Part shown: in pieces, positions 44,934 through 53,886 of the stretch
Numbering within the stretch: the stretch's first letter is position 1
Layout: every line of letters starts with the position of its first letter
From: Sphingorhabdus sp. SMR4y
GTDB taxonomy: Bacteria; Pseudomonadota; Alphaproteobacteria; Sphingomonadales; Sphingomonadaceae
NCBI RefSeq assembly: GCF_002218195.1
Contig: NZ_CP022336.1
Span: 186,001 to 250,000 of the forward strand
Reading direction: 5' to 3'
DNA length: 64,000 bases
Notes under the pieces: model-generated
Seen by the model: the letters and a program-made list of their open reading frames with translations, nothing else
Told to the model about the DNA's origin: nothing
The model's database searches: none
Program-made: the position numbers and the translations under genes

Positions 44934-45743
44934 TCATTGGAAACCTCGGTTTGCTGCGAGTTCCCATTCGAAACTCTCATAAATTCGCGATGCTTGTTGC
45001 ACGACAGCAGACCGCGATTCGGTTTCAATGATTTCGGTGAGCCATCGATCCCAATCCTCAACATCGAGGTCGCTCCGGCCGCCCTTGATGTCGCGTTCGA
45101 GCATTGCGAGGACTTGACCTGTACTTTGATGTTTTCGGGGTGGAGAAACTGGAACGTTCCACTTTCTTTGCTGAGCCATTGTTTGGCGCGATTTCAATCG
45201 CGCAGATTCATCTGAATCTAATTCCTCTGTTTCTACAGAATTTAATTCCCCGTTTAACGGAATATAATGCCCATTGGTTTCTGGCAGATTTGCGACGCTT
45301 TCAGATTTTTCGTCACCAACTATCTCATTGTTGGTTTCGTCAACAATCTGGATCACCTTTTGGCTTTTCTGGTCGGTTTCATTGTTGATTTCACCAACCA
45401 TCTTGTTGTTGGTTTCATCAAGTATCTCGGGATAAAATACCCTCAAAGTGAACCTGCGTTTATCCATCAACTGAGGTTCCCGTGATATATACCCCGCCTT
45501 GATAAGCTTGGAGACGGACCGGCCAAAATTGGTATAATCACAGCCGGCAAGTTTAGTCAGAGTTCCATATGATGCATAGCAACCCGCGCCCTTGCCATTC
45601 ACAAGTGACATCCCATCATGAAGGGAGATTACACCGAGTACGCGATGATCAAGCGCAGTGAGTGCTGGATCGGTCATTGCCCGTCTTGGCAAGCAATAGA
45701 ATTTGCGGGGTTTCTTTTCCCCCTTAGGGTCCTTCTTTGCCAT
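44934..45743 (-). CDS. helix-turn-helix replication-type protein
   Basis: 269-aa protein. The first 100 residues form a winged helix like that of plasmid/phage replication initiators and replisome organisers: ALTALDHRVLGVISLHDG, then YASYGTLTKLAGCDYTNFGRSVSKLIKAGYI. A low-complexity Asn/Glu-rich linker with the repeated unit DETNN(K/E)(M/I)VG lies at about 109-145. The C-terminal 60 residues are helical and Trp-containing, perhaps for a helicase loader contact. It is the best candidate for the element's own replication function. It starts four bases after the end of the 69-aa gene. Confidence 0.6.
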   Translation of the reverse strand: MAKKDPKGEKKPRKFYCLPRRAMTDPALTALDHRVLGVISLHDGMSLVNGKGAGCYASYGTLTKLAGCDYTNFGRSVSKLIKAGYISREPQLMDKRRFTLRVFYPEILDETNNKMVGEINNETDQKSQKVIQIVDETNNEIVGDEKSESVANLPETNGHYIPLNGELNSVETEELDSDESARLKSRQTMAQQRKWNVPVSPPRKHQSTGQVLAMLERDIKGGRSDLDVEDWDRWLTEIIETESRSAVVQQASRIYESFEWELAANRGFQ

Positions 45744-45747
45744 ACCA

Positions 45748-45957
45748 TCAGCCTGCCATCACCGGCTCGCACCCCAACCGGTCGATCAGGACCCAGCCGT
45801 TGTGTCTAGTCAGACCCTCGGCATATTGCCGGGCGATCTGATATAGCTCAAACGATCGATCTAACCGCTCTCCGACCGGCGCCGGCTGAACGGAGACGTT
45901 GACATCGAGGCCAAATGTATCTGCTTCCAAAACGACGATGTGCTTGCGCTTAGCCAT
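45748..45957 (-). CDS. small protein, 69 aa, unknown
   Basis: 69-aa protein starting MAKRKHIVVLEADTFGLDVNV, with an Arg/Tyr-containing helix (FELYQIARQYAEGLTRHNG) and a WVLIDRLG strand. No family was recognised. Its start overlaps the stop of the preceding 86-aa gene by eight bases, and it lies four bases before the replication-type gene. Both points argue for a coupled, real gene rather than the longer frame reaching back to 46086. Confidence 0.55.
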   Translation of the reverse strand: MAKRKHIVVLEADTFGLDVNVSVQPAPVGERLDRSFELYQIARQYAEGLTRHNGWVLIDRLGCEPVMAG

Positions 45958-46210
45958 GAGATATCTCCGCGCCATGTTCGATAGAGAGGCTGGCTGCGAA
46001 AATCGCGGCAGCCGTTCTGCCATCGAATAATCTATCCGGGGTGCCCTTCTCCGACGGCCAGAGACTGACCCTATATCGCCCATCACTTTCGATCCGGATC
46101 AATACTTTGCGAGCAATGGGGGGTGGGGACCAATCGGCCCGGCCGCTCCACGAAAGGAGGTTAAATTTCGCGCGATAAAGGCGGGAATTCCTCAGTTTTC
46201 CGGTTGTCAT
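45950..46210 (-). CDS. small protein, 86 aa, unknown
   Basis: 86-aa basic protein with mixed strands (KVLIRIESDGRYRVSLWP) and an Ala-rich helix (AAAIFAASLSIEHG). No family recognised. GGGAGC nine bases before the ATG supports this start. It lies in the early part of the element's operon, between the excisionase-like gene and the 69-aa gene, where phages and satellites keep small control or nuclease-inhibitor proteins; the role here is unknown. Confidence 0.5.
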   Translation of the reverse strand: MTTGKLRNSRLYRAKFNLLSWSGRADWSPPPIARKVLIRIESDGRYRVSLWPSEKGTPDRLFDGRTAAAIFAASLSIEHGAEISHG

Positions 46211-46259
46211 GAGAGTGCTCCCATTGACTGAGCTGCTGACAGTTTAAGTTTCACAGTGA

Positions 46260-46448
46260 TCACGCCGCTCCACTCGTGGAAGAGCGCACTTTGCTTTCGA
46301 TCCACTGGTCGATATCTTGCTGCCGATAAACGACCCTTTTTCCCAGTTTGGCGAATTTGGGACCCTCTCCGGTGACCCGCCATTTGGCCAAGCACGAGGG
46401 ACGAACGCCAATTTGATCGGCAGTCGCATCTATATCGTTAATCTTCAT
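46260..46448 (-). CDS. excisionase / AlpA-like helix-turn-helix protein
   Basis: 62-aa MerR-type winged helix. DIDATADQIGVRPSCLAKWRVTGEGPKFAKLGKRVVYRQQDIDQWI is the full pattern of the HTH_17/AlpA group, given here in parts: a helix-turn-helix near 6-24, the wing GKRVVYR near 36-42 and the closing DIDQWIES helix. GGAG seven bases before the ATG. Such proteins steer the integrase towards excision or switch on satellite genes. Its place in the integrase operon agrees with either role. Confidence 0.8.
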   Translation of the reverse strand: MKINDIDATADQIGVRPSCLAKWRVTGEGPKFAKLGKRVVYRQQDIDQWIESKVRSSTSGAA

Positions 46449-46511
46449 TTCTGCACTCCATCATTCAAGATGGAATGAAATCTATCGAGGTAGCTGGAAG
46501 ATAGCCTTCCC

Positions 46512-47324
46512 TCAAATTGCGCTGATATCCGCGCGTAATCTGCGACGCTTTAAAGCGCGTGCCATTGTATCGTCAGACGGAAGCGGTCCCAACACTTCTG
46601 GATCCCATGCGGCATGGACAAATTTAACAAATTTTGAGTGATAATTTTCGAGATTGGTGTTTTTGCTTGCCGTTGGATTGGTTTTTGTGACCATAGACCA
46701 CAAATCAGCCATATCAAATATGAATATTTCGGTTGGCAGATGTGGTGCTTTAGGCGCTTTGGTATGATCGATTAAATGCTCGATGGAACCAAGATAATTC
46801 GCACCGAATTTTTGCAAGCCATTGCAAAGCATGTCGGGGTTGAAAGGATCGTTTAGGGACTCTTTTACTTTTGGTTCAATCGCTATCCAGACTTCGTTAG
46901 GAAGTATGCTCTCCAGAAACTGAAGGACAGTTTGAGCATGAAGAGCGGCAAGGGCAGAATTCCGTACATCGTTCAGCATGTTTTTGGGCTGCATCCGGGT
47001 ATGTCTTAGCTTCTGCAGAGCTTCTGCCATTTGAACGGCGGCAGATTGTACCTTTGTCGCGCCCTCTTTGATTTCCGATGGTTTTTTGTAGCCCTTTACA
47101 TTGGTATAGGCTGGTAGGATCATCGCTGAATAAACGCTTAAATAAATTTGATAAATATGTACTCTGATCTGCTTGTGTTGATGGCCAAGGCATTCCTCCG
47201 CGGCGTCGATATGCTCAGATTGGCTGCTGATCAATTCAACAAGATCATTCCGCGCTTCATCGTCCAACAGATACAGATTTGAACGTTCAACCGCTTCAGT
47301 TGCAGCTTGGTCGAAACCACTCAT
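46512..47324 (-). CDS. unknown protein, 270 aa, mostly helical
   Basis: 270-aa soluble helical protein with no recognised domain. The middle (about 58-140) has several amphipathic helices (QIRVHIYQIYLSVYSAMILP, VQMAEALQKLRHTRMQPKN) and a conserved-looking FIFDMADLWSMV near 210. The end is basic (ALKRRRLRADISAI). It is coupled by four-base overlap to the 107-aa gene, in the operon led by the integrase. The position between integrase and excisionase is typical of cargo such as defence or regulation genes, but nothing in it proves that. Confidence 0.6.
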   Translation of the reverse strand: MSGFDQAATEAVERSNLYLLDDEARNDLVELISSQSEHIDAAEECLGHQHKQIRVHIYQIYLSVYSAMILPAYTNVKGYKKPSEIKEGATKVQSAAVQMAEALQKLRHTRMQPKNMLNDVRNSALAALHAQTVLQFLESILPNEVWIAIEPKVKESLNDPFNPDMLCNGLQKFGANYLGSIEHLIDHTKAPKAPHLPTEIFIFDMADLWSMVTKTNPTASKNTNLENYHSKFVKFVHAAWDPEVLGPLPSDDTMARALKRRRLRADISAI

Positions 47325-47644
47325 ATCGGCCGCGCCTCGGGATCGACATACGCTTCGGCAAACAAATCAAAGAGAAAATCCTTATCTGCTTTGCCAAGGC
47401 GGTGCAGCAAACCTGATACGAGCCGCATGGCGCCGCGATGCTGCTCATCATTGAGGGGTTGGTAGCAGGGCTCCAAAGCAGATATTTTGGGCAAGTTATC
47501 GAATATCTCAGGCTCAGGAACCGACGAATATCTCCGGCCATCCGGTCCTATGGTGAGATCCCCGCCCAGCTGCTTAAACAGGGTACCTATCAGCAGCGCG
47601 ATTTCTGGGGAATGCGGTAACTTGCCCGTTTTCGTTTGCATCAA
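47321..47644 (-). CDS. unknown protein, 107 aa
   Basis: 107-aa protein, acidic in its second half (ADKDFLFDLFAEAYVDPEA) and without Cys-pair, membrane or nucleotide motifs. Its start overlaps the integrase stop by four bases and its stop overlaps the next start by four bases, so it is translated together with both. Not recognised. The similar coupling of both flanks suggests a function tied to integration or to the 270-aa partner. Confidence 0.6.
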   Translation of the reverse strand: MMQTKTGKLPHSPEIALLIGTLFKQLGGDLTIGPDGRRYSSVPEPEIFDNLPKISALEPCYQPLNDEQHRGAMRLVSGLLHRLGKADKDFLFDLFAEAYVDPEARPI

Positions 47645-48903
47645 ATCCTCCCTCTTTTTGCCGCTCCAAAATCGATGACATCCGGATCAGCATTTGATTG
47701 CAATGTCCGGGACAAATGTGCTGCCCAGGCATCGAGGGCGGCTTGTTTCTCCATCTTCCAATCATGGCGCTGGTAGATTCCCTTCACTCCGGACATGGAC
47801 CCGCTGACGTGATTGAGTATTGCCTCGGTCACTTCGAGCCGGATCCCCAATCTCTGCAGCCCTGTTGCCAGCGTACGGCGCAAATCGTGAAACCGCCATT
47901 TCGCGACCTCGCCACCAAGTTCCTTGATCGCGTCATCGATCGCCCGCTTCGCCTTGCTGAAGCCGGCAATCCTCGACTTGGTGCGACCTACCAAGACACA
48001 ACCAGCGGCCGGCCACTTTTCCGCACCAATCAAATCATCGATGACACTTATCGCTGAGGCCGAAAGATGCACAATTTGAGGGACGCCGTTTTTCGTGCGC
48101 TCACCGGGAATTTCCCAAAGGGCCTGTCGACGAGATAATTCTGACCAGTTCATCCCGGCTATTTCGTCGCGCCGCTGTCCCGTGAGGATAGCCAGCCGGT
48201 ATAACGCGCGGTACGACGCTGACAGCTTCTCGGCTGCCTGCCATACGAATGCGAGTTCCTGATCATCCAATACCCTGTCCCGGCTCTTGGCCTTGGGAGG
48301 CGGCTTCAATCCATCGGTGATATTTGGCGCAATGCTTTCGTTGTCAGCCCAAGCACAAAAAGCGCTGAGCGTGGCAAAAGCATTTCTGCGGGCAGCGATC
48401 GCGGCAGGGGGCATGCTGTCCCGTATGGCGTTCCAGTGTTCCCGCGTCACGAGCGGCAAGGGCAGTTTTCCGATCACCGGCAAAACGTGGCAATCCATGG
48501 CCGATTGATAGAATGCTCGGGTCCGATCTTTCAGTCTCGGGTTGCTTAGCCAAAGCGGCACAAGGTTTTCGACGATTTGCTTCGAGTGCAGCGCCTTGCG
48601 GCGGTCTGAGGTTTCTCTGGCAGCCTTGGCCGCTGCGACAGGATCGCCCCCGGACAAGACTTCCAGCCGCAACCGCTCGGCAAATTTGGCAGCCTGATCG
48701 GGGGTCAGTTCGCCGTGAGGTCCAATCGTTATACGCTTCGCCGGGCCCCCGCCTTTCGGTCGGTATTGGAACAAATATACCTTTTTGCCGCGAGGCGTAA
48801 CCTTCAGGCCAAAGCCTTTGATGACGCTATCCCAAAGGAAAATGTCTTTCGCCCCTGGTCCAAGGGCATCGACCGTCCGCTTCGAGATTTTTCTGCTCAC
48901 CAT
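47641..48903 (-). CDS. tyrosine-type integrase
   Basis: 420-aa phage/island integrase of the P4-like group with an N-terminal arm-binding domain of DUF4102 type (DSVIKGFGLKVTPRGKKVYLF, residues about 25-45). The catalytic residues are all visible: Arg in LTGQRRDEIAG, HxxR in FHDLRRTLATGL, His in AILNHVSGS and Tyr in GIYQRHDW. It lies next to attR and is transcribed inwards, leading the operon. The start at 48903 gives MVSRKISKRTVDAL, a usual opening; the frame from 48915 only adds four residues. It is probably active on the tRNA-Arg site. Confidence 0.93.
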   Translation of the reverse strand: MVSRKISKRTVDALGPGAKDIFLWDSVIKGFGLKVTPRGKKVYLFQYRPKGGGPAKRITIGPHGELTPDQAAKFAERLRLEVLSGGDPVAAAKAARETSDRRKALHSKQIVENLVPLWLSNPRLKDRTRAFYQSAMDCHVLPVIGKLPLPLVTREHWNAIRDSMPPAAIAARRNAFATLSAFCAWADNESIAPNITDGLKPPPKAKSRDRVLDDQELAFVWQAAEKLSASYRALYRLAILTGQRRDEIAGMNWSELSRRQALWEIPGERTKNGVPQIVHLSASAISVIDDLIGAEKWPAAGCVLVGRTKSRIAGFSKAKRAIDDAIKELGGEVAKWRFHDLRRTLATGLQRLGIRLEVTEAILNHVSGSMSGVKGIYQRHDWKMEKQAALDAWAAHLSRTLQSNADPDVIDFGAAKRGRI

Positions 48904-48909
48904 GATTTC

Positions 48910-48942
48910 TAGCAATCACATAGCAATCAGAAATTAGCAATC
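48910..48942 (+). repeat. right integrase arm-type sites (three TAGCAATC repeats)
   Basis: TAGCAATCA at 48910-48918 and 48921-48929 and TAGCAATC at 48935-48942, in direct orientation, just upstream of the integrase start. The first two are 11 bases apart, one helical turn. A further copy lies inside attL at 38471. Confidence 0.65.
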
Positions 48943-49035
48943 CATATCTAAGGCAGTCGATTGAAAGATATTATAATATAATGGAAAATAAGGATTACTT
49001 AAATTTCTCCCGAATTATCAGAGCTATATCCTAAA

Positions 49036-49082
49036 ATTCCTAATCTGGGGGCCACAGGTTCGAATCCTGTCGGGCGCACCAT
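49036..49082 (+). repeat. attR, 47-bp direct repeat copy 2
   Basis: Exact copy of the 3' part of tRNA-Arg (anticodon loop to one base past CCA). It has no 5' half, so it is not a second tRNA gene; it marks the right end of the element. Confidence 0.95.
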
Positions 49083-49122
49083 TCTTCTTCCGGGGATTGC
49101 GAGGAGAGCCAGCGTTTCAAGG

Positions 49123-50223
49123 TCAGGCAAGGGCTACGATACTTGCCAGAATCAAGCGCACGAGATCGGCTTGGCCTCGCGTTCCTGTCTTTGCGTAAAT
49201 TCGTTTGGAATAAAGTCGCGCTGTTTCGTGAGTGAGACCGAGGAGAGGCGCCGCCTCCCGGATCGTTATGCCGTGGCTGATATGCAATGCCAATCGGGCT
49301 TCCTGCAAGGTGAGGCCGAAAAGATTGGCAAGGTGCTGACTGCGCTCCGCACTGCTGGTTCGCTCGCCGTGGACGAAGGCAATGGCAACCGGCTTGATCG
49401 CACCGGGCAGGTCTGCCGGCGGGTTGGTGAGCAGCATGTCAAGCCATGGTTCATCTGACAAATGTACTGACCGGACAACACTTTCCCCTGCCTGTCGCAT
49501 TTTCAGGAATTGACGCAAGATGCCCTGTGCATCGGCGCGCATGGCAATGAGCCGTCCGTCCGGCGACTTGCGCAAGGTTTGTGCTTCCAGGACCAGGGCT
49601 TCGGCCTGTTCGCTCATGTCAATGATGCGGCCGGACGCGTCGAGCATGAACCAGCCGAAATTCAGCCGCATGATTGCGTCAGCCGAAATCCCCGCCTTGA
49701 GCCGCTGCCGTTCCAGTTCGGCATGGGTGCCGGCGGCAATCGCCAGATGATTGGCAAGGGACCCCAGCAGGGCCCCGTCGCTTGCGGAAAAGTCGCTGGT
49801 TTTGCGCCCAAGCGATATCCAGATTTGTCCGCCATTGGGCTCGGCAACCCTCATGTTGCGGGCGAAACGAATCTCGGGGTCCTCCATGAACAGAGTCTTG
49901 AACCGGCTGTGCACGGGGTCGCTAGGGTCGATGAACTCGTCCAGAGAGTAGACCCGATTGAGCCGCATGGACCTGTGCGGAAGCGCCTGTGAGTTTCCAA
50001 ACTCCTGCCGATAGATTTCATTTATGTCTGTCGAGTTGTCGTGGAGTGTGGGAATCCGCACGGATTGCAGCCAGTCATGGTCGCCCTGAAACAGAAGCCG
50101 GGCATAGTCGGCGGCGGTTCGTCGACGCAACTGTTCGAGAAAATCTTCCCAGGGCGGCGTACCGAGAGTGCCGCGATGCAGCGCGGCAACGAGATCATGA
50201 TCTTCACTGTAGATAACGGCCAT
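49123..50223 (-). CDS. LuxR-type transcriptional regulator
   Basis: 366-aa regulator. The N-terminal 290 residues look like a PAS/GAF-like sensor (FGWFMLDASGRIIDMSEQAEAL is a PAS-type strand and helix), and the C-terminus (about 300-360) is a LuxR helix-turn-helix: LTLQEARLALHISHGITIREAAPLLGLTHETARLYSKRIY. The start is probably 50223; earlier in-frame codons add residues without a ribosome site. It diverges from cysD with 83 bases between, so it may control sulfate activation, although it may only be a neighbour of the island. Confidence 0.75.
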   Translation of the reverse strand: MAVIYSEDHDLVAALHRGTLGTPPWEDFLEQLRRRTAADYARLLFQGDHDWLQSVRIPTLHDNSTDINEIYRQEFGNSQALPHRSMRLNRVYSLDEFIDPSDPVHSRFKTLFMEDPEIRFARNMRVAEPNGGQIWISLGRKTSDFSASDGALLGSLANHLAIAAGTHAELERQRLKAGISADAIMRLNFGWFMLDASGRIIDMSEQAEALVLEAQTLRKSPDGRLIAMRADAQGILRQFLKMRQAGESVVRSVHLSDEPWLDMLLTNPPADLPGAIKPVAIAFVHGERTSSAERSQHLANLFGLTLQEARLALHISHGITIREAAPLLGLTHETARLYSKRIYAKTGTRGQADLVRLILASIVALA

Positions 50224-50306
50224 TCTCGCTTTATATCCCATTTGGGAACTACATGCCAGTCGAAAGCGACTATTGTGCCCTGAAACGATCAAGGATGGAA
50301 TGACAA

Positions 50307-51221
50307 GTGACCCGTGTATTGACCCATTTGGAGCGGCTTGAGGCTGAAGCGATTCACATCATGCGAGAGGTAATGGCGGACGCTCAGAAACCGGTGATGA
50401 TGTATAGCGTCGGTAAAGATAGCGCAGTGCTGCTGCATCTCGCAAAAAAGGCATTCTATCCTTCTCCACCGCCATTTCCGTTGCTCCATGTCGATACGAC
50501 ATGGAAATTCAAGGATATGTACGCACTTCGCGAAAAGGCTGCGCAAGATGCCGGGATGGAATTGATCGTACATCACAATGCAGAAGCACAGGAGCGCGGC
50601 ATCAATCCGTTTGACCATGGGCCGTTGCATACCGATATGTGGAAGACCGAAGGGCTGAAGCAGGCCCTAGACCTGCACGGATTTGACGTGGCTTTCGGTG
50701 GCGCCCGGCGCGACGAGGAAAAAAGCCGGGCCAAGGAGCGTATCTTCTCCTTCCGGACCGCCAGCCATGGCTGGGACCCCAAAAACCAACGACCAGAGTT
50801 GTGGAATCTCTACAATGCCCGGAAAGCCAAAGGCGAAAGCATAAGAGTCTTCCCGATCAGCAACTGGACCGAACTGGATATCTGGCAATATATCATGGCG
50901 GAGAATATCGAAATCGTGCCGCTCTATTTCGCAGCGCCGCGTCCGACCTATATCCATGAGGGGGGATTGTTCATGGCGGACGATCTGGACCGGCTTGAAA
51001 AGGTCATGGGCAAGAAGCCTGAGATCACAACCCGCTCCGTTCGTTTCCGTACGCTGGGATGTTTCCCGTTGACCGGCGCGGTTGAAAGTTCAGCGTCGAC
51101 TCTCTCCGAAGTTATCCAGGAAATGCTTCTGACCACAACCAGCGAGCGTCAGGGCCGGATCATTGACAAGGATGAAGGTGGCGCCGGCATGGAGAAAAAG
51201 AAGCAGGAGGGCTATTTCTGA
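50307..51221 (+). CDS. cysD: sulfate adenylyltransferase subunit 2
   Basis: 304-aa small subunit of ATP sulfurylase, which makes APS from sulfate and ATP with CysN. The PP-loop [17 protein letters not shown] (about 31-47) and the family block [24 protein letters not shown] (in parts, about 130-153) are clear, with the usual end [11 protein letters not shown]. It starts the unit cysD-cysNC-cysQ, with one-base and four-base overlaps between genes. Confidence 0.97.
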   Translation: MTRVLTHLERLEAEAIHIMREVMADAQKPVMMYSVGKDSAVLLHLAKKAFYPSPPPFPLLHVDTTWKFKDMYALREKAAQDAGMELIVHHNAEAQERGINPFDHGPLHTDMWKTEGLKQALDLHGFDVAFGGARRDEEKSRAKERIFSFRTASHGWDPKNQRPELWNLYNARKAKGESIRVFPISNWTELDIWQYIMAENIEIVPLYFAAPRPTYIHEGGLFMADDLDRLEKVMGKKPEITTRSVRFRTLGCFPLTGAVESSASTLSEVIQEMLLTTTSERQGRIIDKDEGGAGMEKKKQEGYF

Positions 51222-53146
51222 TGACCGAACAGAGCGGAAATGATCCGGTTTACAAAACCGATGCGCTGATCGCTGAAGATATTGACGCATATCTTGCTCA
51301 GCACCAGAACAAGGAACTGCTTCGTTTCATCACCTGTGGCAGCGTCGATGACGGCAAGAGCACGTTGATTGGCCGGCTGCTCTACGACAGCAAAATGATT
51401 TTCGAAGACCAGCTCACCGCGCTTGAGGCGGACAGCAAGAAATCGGGTACCCAAGGGCAGGAAATCGATTTTGCTTTGCTGGTCGACGGTCTTGCCGCCG
51501 AGCGCGAGCAGGGGATCACCATCGATGTCGCCTATCGGTTCTTTTCGACCGAAAAGCGCAAGTTCATTGTTGCCGATACACCTGGCCACGAACAATATAC
51601 CCGTAATATGGTCACAGGTGCTTCAACCGCTGATGCCGCTGTAATTTTGGTTGATGCGCGCAAAGGCATATTGGTGCAGACACGGCGTCATTCCTATCTG
51701 GCTCACTTGCTTGGTATCAAGAATCTGATCCTGGCGGTGAACAAGATGGACCTTGTCGACTTTGATCAGGAAACGTTTGACTCGATCGTCAAGGAGTATG
51801 GTGAATTTGCTGCTGAAATCGGCATTGAAAACTTTACAGCAATTCCAATCTCCGGATTCAAGGGTGATAATATCACCGAGGCGCCGTCGGCAAACACTCC
51901 ATGGTATGATGGCCCCGCGCTTATCTCTCATCTTGAAAATATCGAGATCACAGCGACGGTTGCGCAGGAAAAGCCATTCCGGATGGCGGTGCAATGGGTC
52001 AATCGCCCCAATCTTGATTTTCGCGGTTTCTCTGGGCTTGTTTCCGGCGGTGTCGTAAAACCGGGTGATCCGGTCCGTATCGTGCCGTCAGGTAAAAACA
52101 GCCGCGTAAACAGCATCGTAACCCTGGACGGCGAACTCGACGAAGCCGTGGCAGGGCAATCGGTTACGATCACTCTGGAGGACGAGGTGGACTGCTCGCG
52201 CGGCGATGTGATCGCCGCCGCCGGAGATCCGCCCGAAGTGTCCGACCAATTTGAATCGACGATCGTCTGGATGAGCGATGAAGCGCTGAAACCCGGTCGC
52301 GGTTACTGGCTGAAGCTGGCAACGCAGACGGTCAGCGCATCGGTGCAGGAACCCAAATATGAAATCAACATCAACACGATGGAGCATCTGGCGGCCAAAA
52401 CCCTCGAGCTGAACGGTATTGGTGTTACCGAAATACACACTGACAAGCCGATTGTTTTTGAGGCTTATGCAGATAGCCGGCAGTTGGGCGGCTTCATTCT
52501 GGTCGATAAGATTACCAATGCGACCGTCGCGGCCGGCATGTTGCATTTCAGTCTGCGGCGGGCGGATAATGTCCACTGGCAACCTACTACGATCACGCGC
52601 GAAGAGCATGCGTCGCTGAAGAACCAGACCCCCCGAGTCTTATGGTTTACCGGCCTTTCCGGCTCGGGAAAATCCACGATTGCCAACGAGGTCGAAAAAA
52701 GCCTCAACCTGATGAACCGGCACACCTTCCTGCTCGACGGGGACAATGTTCGGCATGGATTGAACAAGGATCTCGGCTTTACCGAAGCAGACCGTATCGA
52801 AAATATCCGGCGCGTCGGCGAAGTCGCCAAATTGATGACCGACGCCGGGCTGATTGTGCTGACTGCCTTCATCAGTCCGTTCCGCGCGGAAAGACAAATG
52901 GTGCGTGAAATGTTGCCGGATGCCGAATTCATCGAGATTTTCGTGGATACGCCGCTCGAAGTTGCTGAGCAGCGCGATGTAAAAGGTCTGTACAAGAAGG
53001 CCCGTAGCGGGAAGCTGAAAAACTTCACAGGTATCGATAGTCCTTATGAATCTCCCGAAAATCCGGAAATCCGCGTTAATACTGTCGAAATGACACCGAC
53101 AGAAGCTGCCGAATATATTGTTCGTCAGATCATGCCCCTAAAATGA
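51221..53146 (+). CDS. cysNC: bifunctional sulfate adenylyltransferase subunit 1 / APS kinase
   Basis: 641-aa fusion. The N-terminal part (about 30-440) is CysN, an EF-Tu-like GTPase with [15 protein letters not shown] (P-loop), [12 protein letters not shown] (G3) and NKMDLVDFD (G4). It is followed by CysC (about 462-640) with the P-loop [12 protein letters not shown] and the substrate region [15 protein letters not shown]. The fusion yields PAPS directly. Its start shares a base with the cysD stop (TGATG). No sulfite or PAPS reductase genes are here, so those act from elsewhere. Confidence 0.97.
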   Translation: MTEQSGNDPVYKTDALIAEDIDAYLAQHQNKELLRFITCGSVDDGKSTLIGRLLYDSKMIFEDQLTALEADSKKSGTQGQEIDFALLVDGLAAEREQGITIDVAYRFFSTEKRKFIVADTPGHEQYTRNMVTGASTADAAVILVDARKGILVQTRRHSYLAHLLGIKNLILAVNKMDLVDFDQETFDSIVKEYGEFAAEIGIENFTAIPISGFKGDNITEAPSANTPWYDGPALISHLENIEITATVAQEKPFRMAVQWVNRPNLDFRGFSGLVSGGVVKPGDPVRIVPSGKNSRVNSIVTLDGELDEAVAGQSVTITLEDEVDCSRGDVIAAAGDPPEVSDQFESTIVWMSDEALKPGRGYWLKLATQTVSASVQEPKYEININTMEHLAAKTLELNGIGVTEIHTDKPIVFEAYADSRQLGGFILVDKITNATVAAGMLHFSLRRADNVHWQPTTITREEHASLKNQTPRVLWFTGLSGSGKSTIANEVEKSLNLMNRHTFLLDGDNVRHGLNKDLGFTEADRIENIRRVGEVAKLMTDAGLIVLTAFISPFRAERQMVREMLPDAEFIEIFVDTPLEVAEQRDVKGLYKKARSGKLKNFTGIDSPYESPENPEIRVNTVEMTPTEAAEYIVRQIMPLK

Positions 53147-53886
53147 GTAAAATTATGACCGACGCCGATCTTGCTGCCCATCTCGCTCATGTTGCCGGAC
53201 GGATTCTGCTAGAAGTTCGCGAAAGTGGAATGTTTGAAGGCAAGGCGCTCGGCAAGGCCGGGGACCAGACTGCCAACGAGTTCCTTGTCCATGCCTTGCG
53301 TCAGCAGCGGCCTGAAGACGGCCTGCTGTCCGAGGAGAGCAAGGATACCGACGAACGGCTTGGCAAATCACGGGTCTGGATCATTGATCCGGTAGACGGC
53401 ACGCGGGAATATGGAGAAGCACGCTCGGACTGGGCGGTCCATGTCGCGCTTGCTGTCGACGGTATTGCCTCGATCGGCGCCGTTGCCTTGCCGGGGCAAG
53501 ATGGCGGCATCGTCCTGCGCAGCGATAAGGCTGCTCCACTTGACCCGCACGAAGGCAAACCGCGGCTGGTTGTAAGCCGTACCCGTCCGGCAGCAGAGGC
53601 AGTCTCGGTCGCAGAGCGATTGGGCGGCGAACTTCTGCCCATGGGGTCGGCCGGTGCCAAGGCGATGGCTGTGGTGCAGGGCGAGGCTGAAATCTATCTC
53701 CATTCCGGCGGGCAGTATGAGTGGGACAGTTGCGCACCTGTAGCAGTCGCGTCAGCCTTTGGCCTGCACTGTTCGCGGATCGACGGCTCTCCGCTGGTCT
53801 ACAATCAAAAGGATACCTATATGCCGGACCTTCTGATCTGCAGAAAAGAATGGACCGAGGCTGTTTTCGACGCGCTGAAGGCCTGA
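53143..53886 (+). CDS. cysQ: 3'(2'),5'-bisphosphate nucleotidase CysQ
   Basis: 247-aa phosphatase of the inositol-monophosphatase superfamily that removes the 3' phosphate from PAP or PAPS, preventing its build-up. Metal-site motifs are present: LLSEESKD (Glu pair, about 66-73), [13 protein letters not shown] (about 79-91) and the late [12 protein letters not shown] (about 189-200). ATGA overlap with cysNC supports a common message and a role in sulfate activation. Confidence 0.9.
   Translation: MSKIMTDADLAAHLAHVAGRILLEVRESGMFEGKALGKAGDQTANEFLVHALRQQRPEDGLLSEESKDTDERLGKSRVWIIDPVDGTREYGEARSDWAVHVALAVDGIASIGAVALPGQDGGIVLRSDKAAPLDPHEGKPRLVVSRTRPAAEAVSVAERLGGELLPMGSAGAKAMAVVQGEAEIYLHSGGQYEWDSCAPVAVASAFGLHCSRIDGSPLVYNQKDTYMPDLLICRKEWTEAVFDALKA

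Larger units (their letters stand above)
38416..49082. mobile_element. 10.7-kb integrated element in tRNA-Arg(CCT): phage satellite or reduced prophage
   Basis: Bounded by the 47-bp repeats, with the integrase gene next to attR and transcribed inwards. Contents on the plus strand: an AbiJ-like gene and a tail tape-measure gene. On the minus strand one packed operon of nine genes: integrase, two unknowns, excisionase/AlpA-like, two small proteins, HTH replication-type protein, small repeat protein, coiled-coil protein. No terminase, portal, capsid, lysis or conjugation gene was recognised, so it cannot form a particle alone. Integrase plus AlpA-like plus replication-type protein is the core set of phage-inducible islands; a degenerate prophage is the main alternative. 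The AbiJ-like gene is clearly more AT-rich than the host genes. Confidence 0.85.

Noticed and set aside
49036-49082. Second tRNA-Arg gene
   Set aside because: Only the 3' half is present; it is the attR copy.
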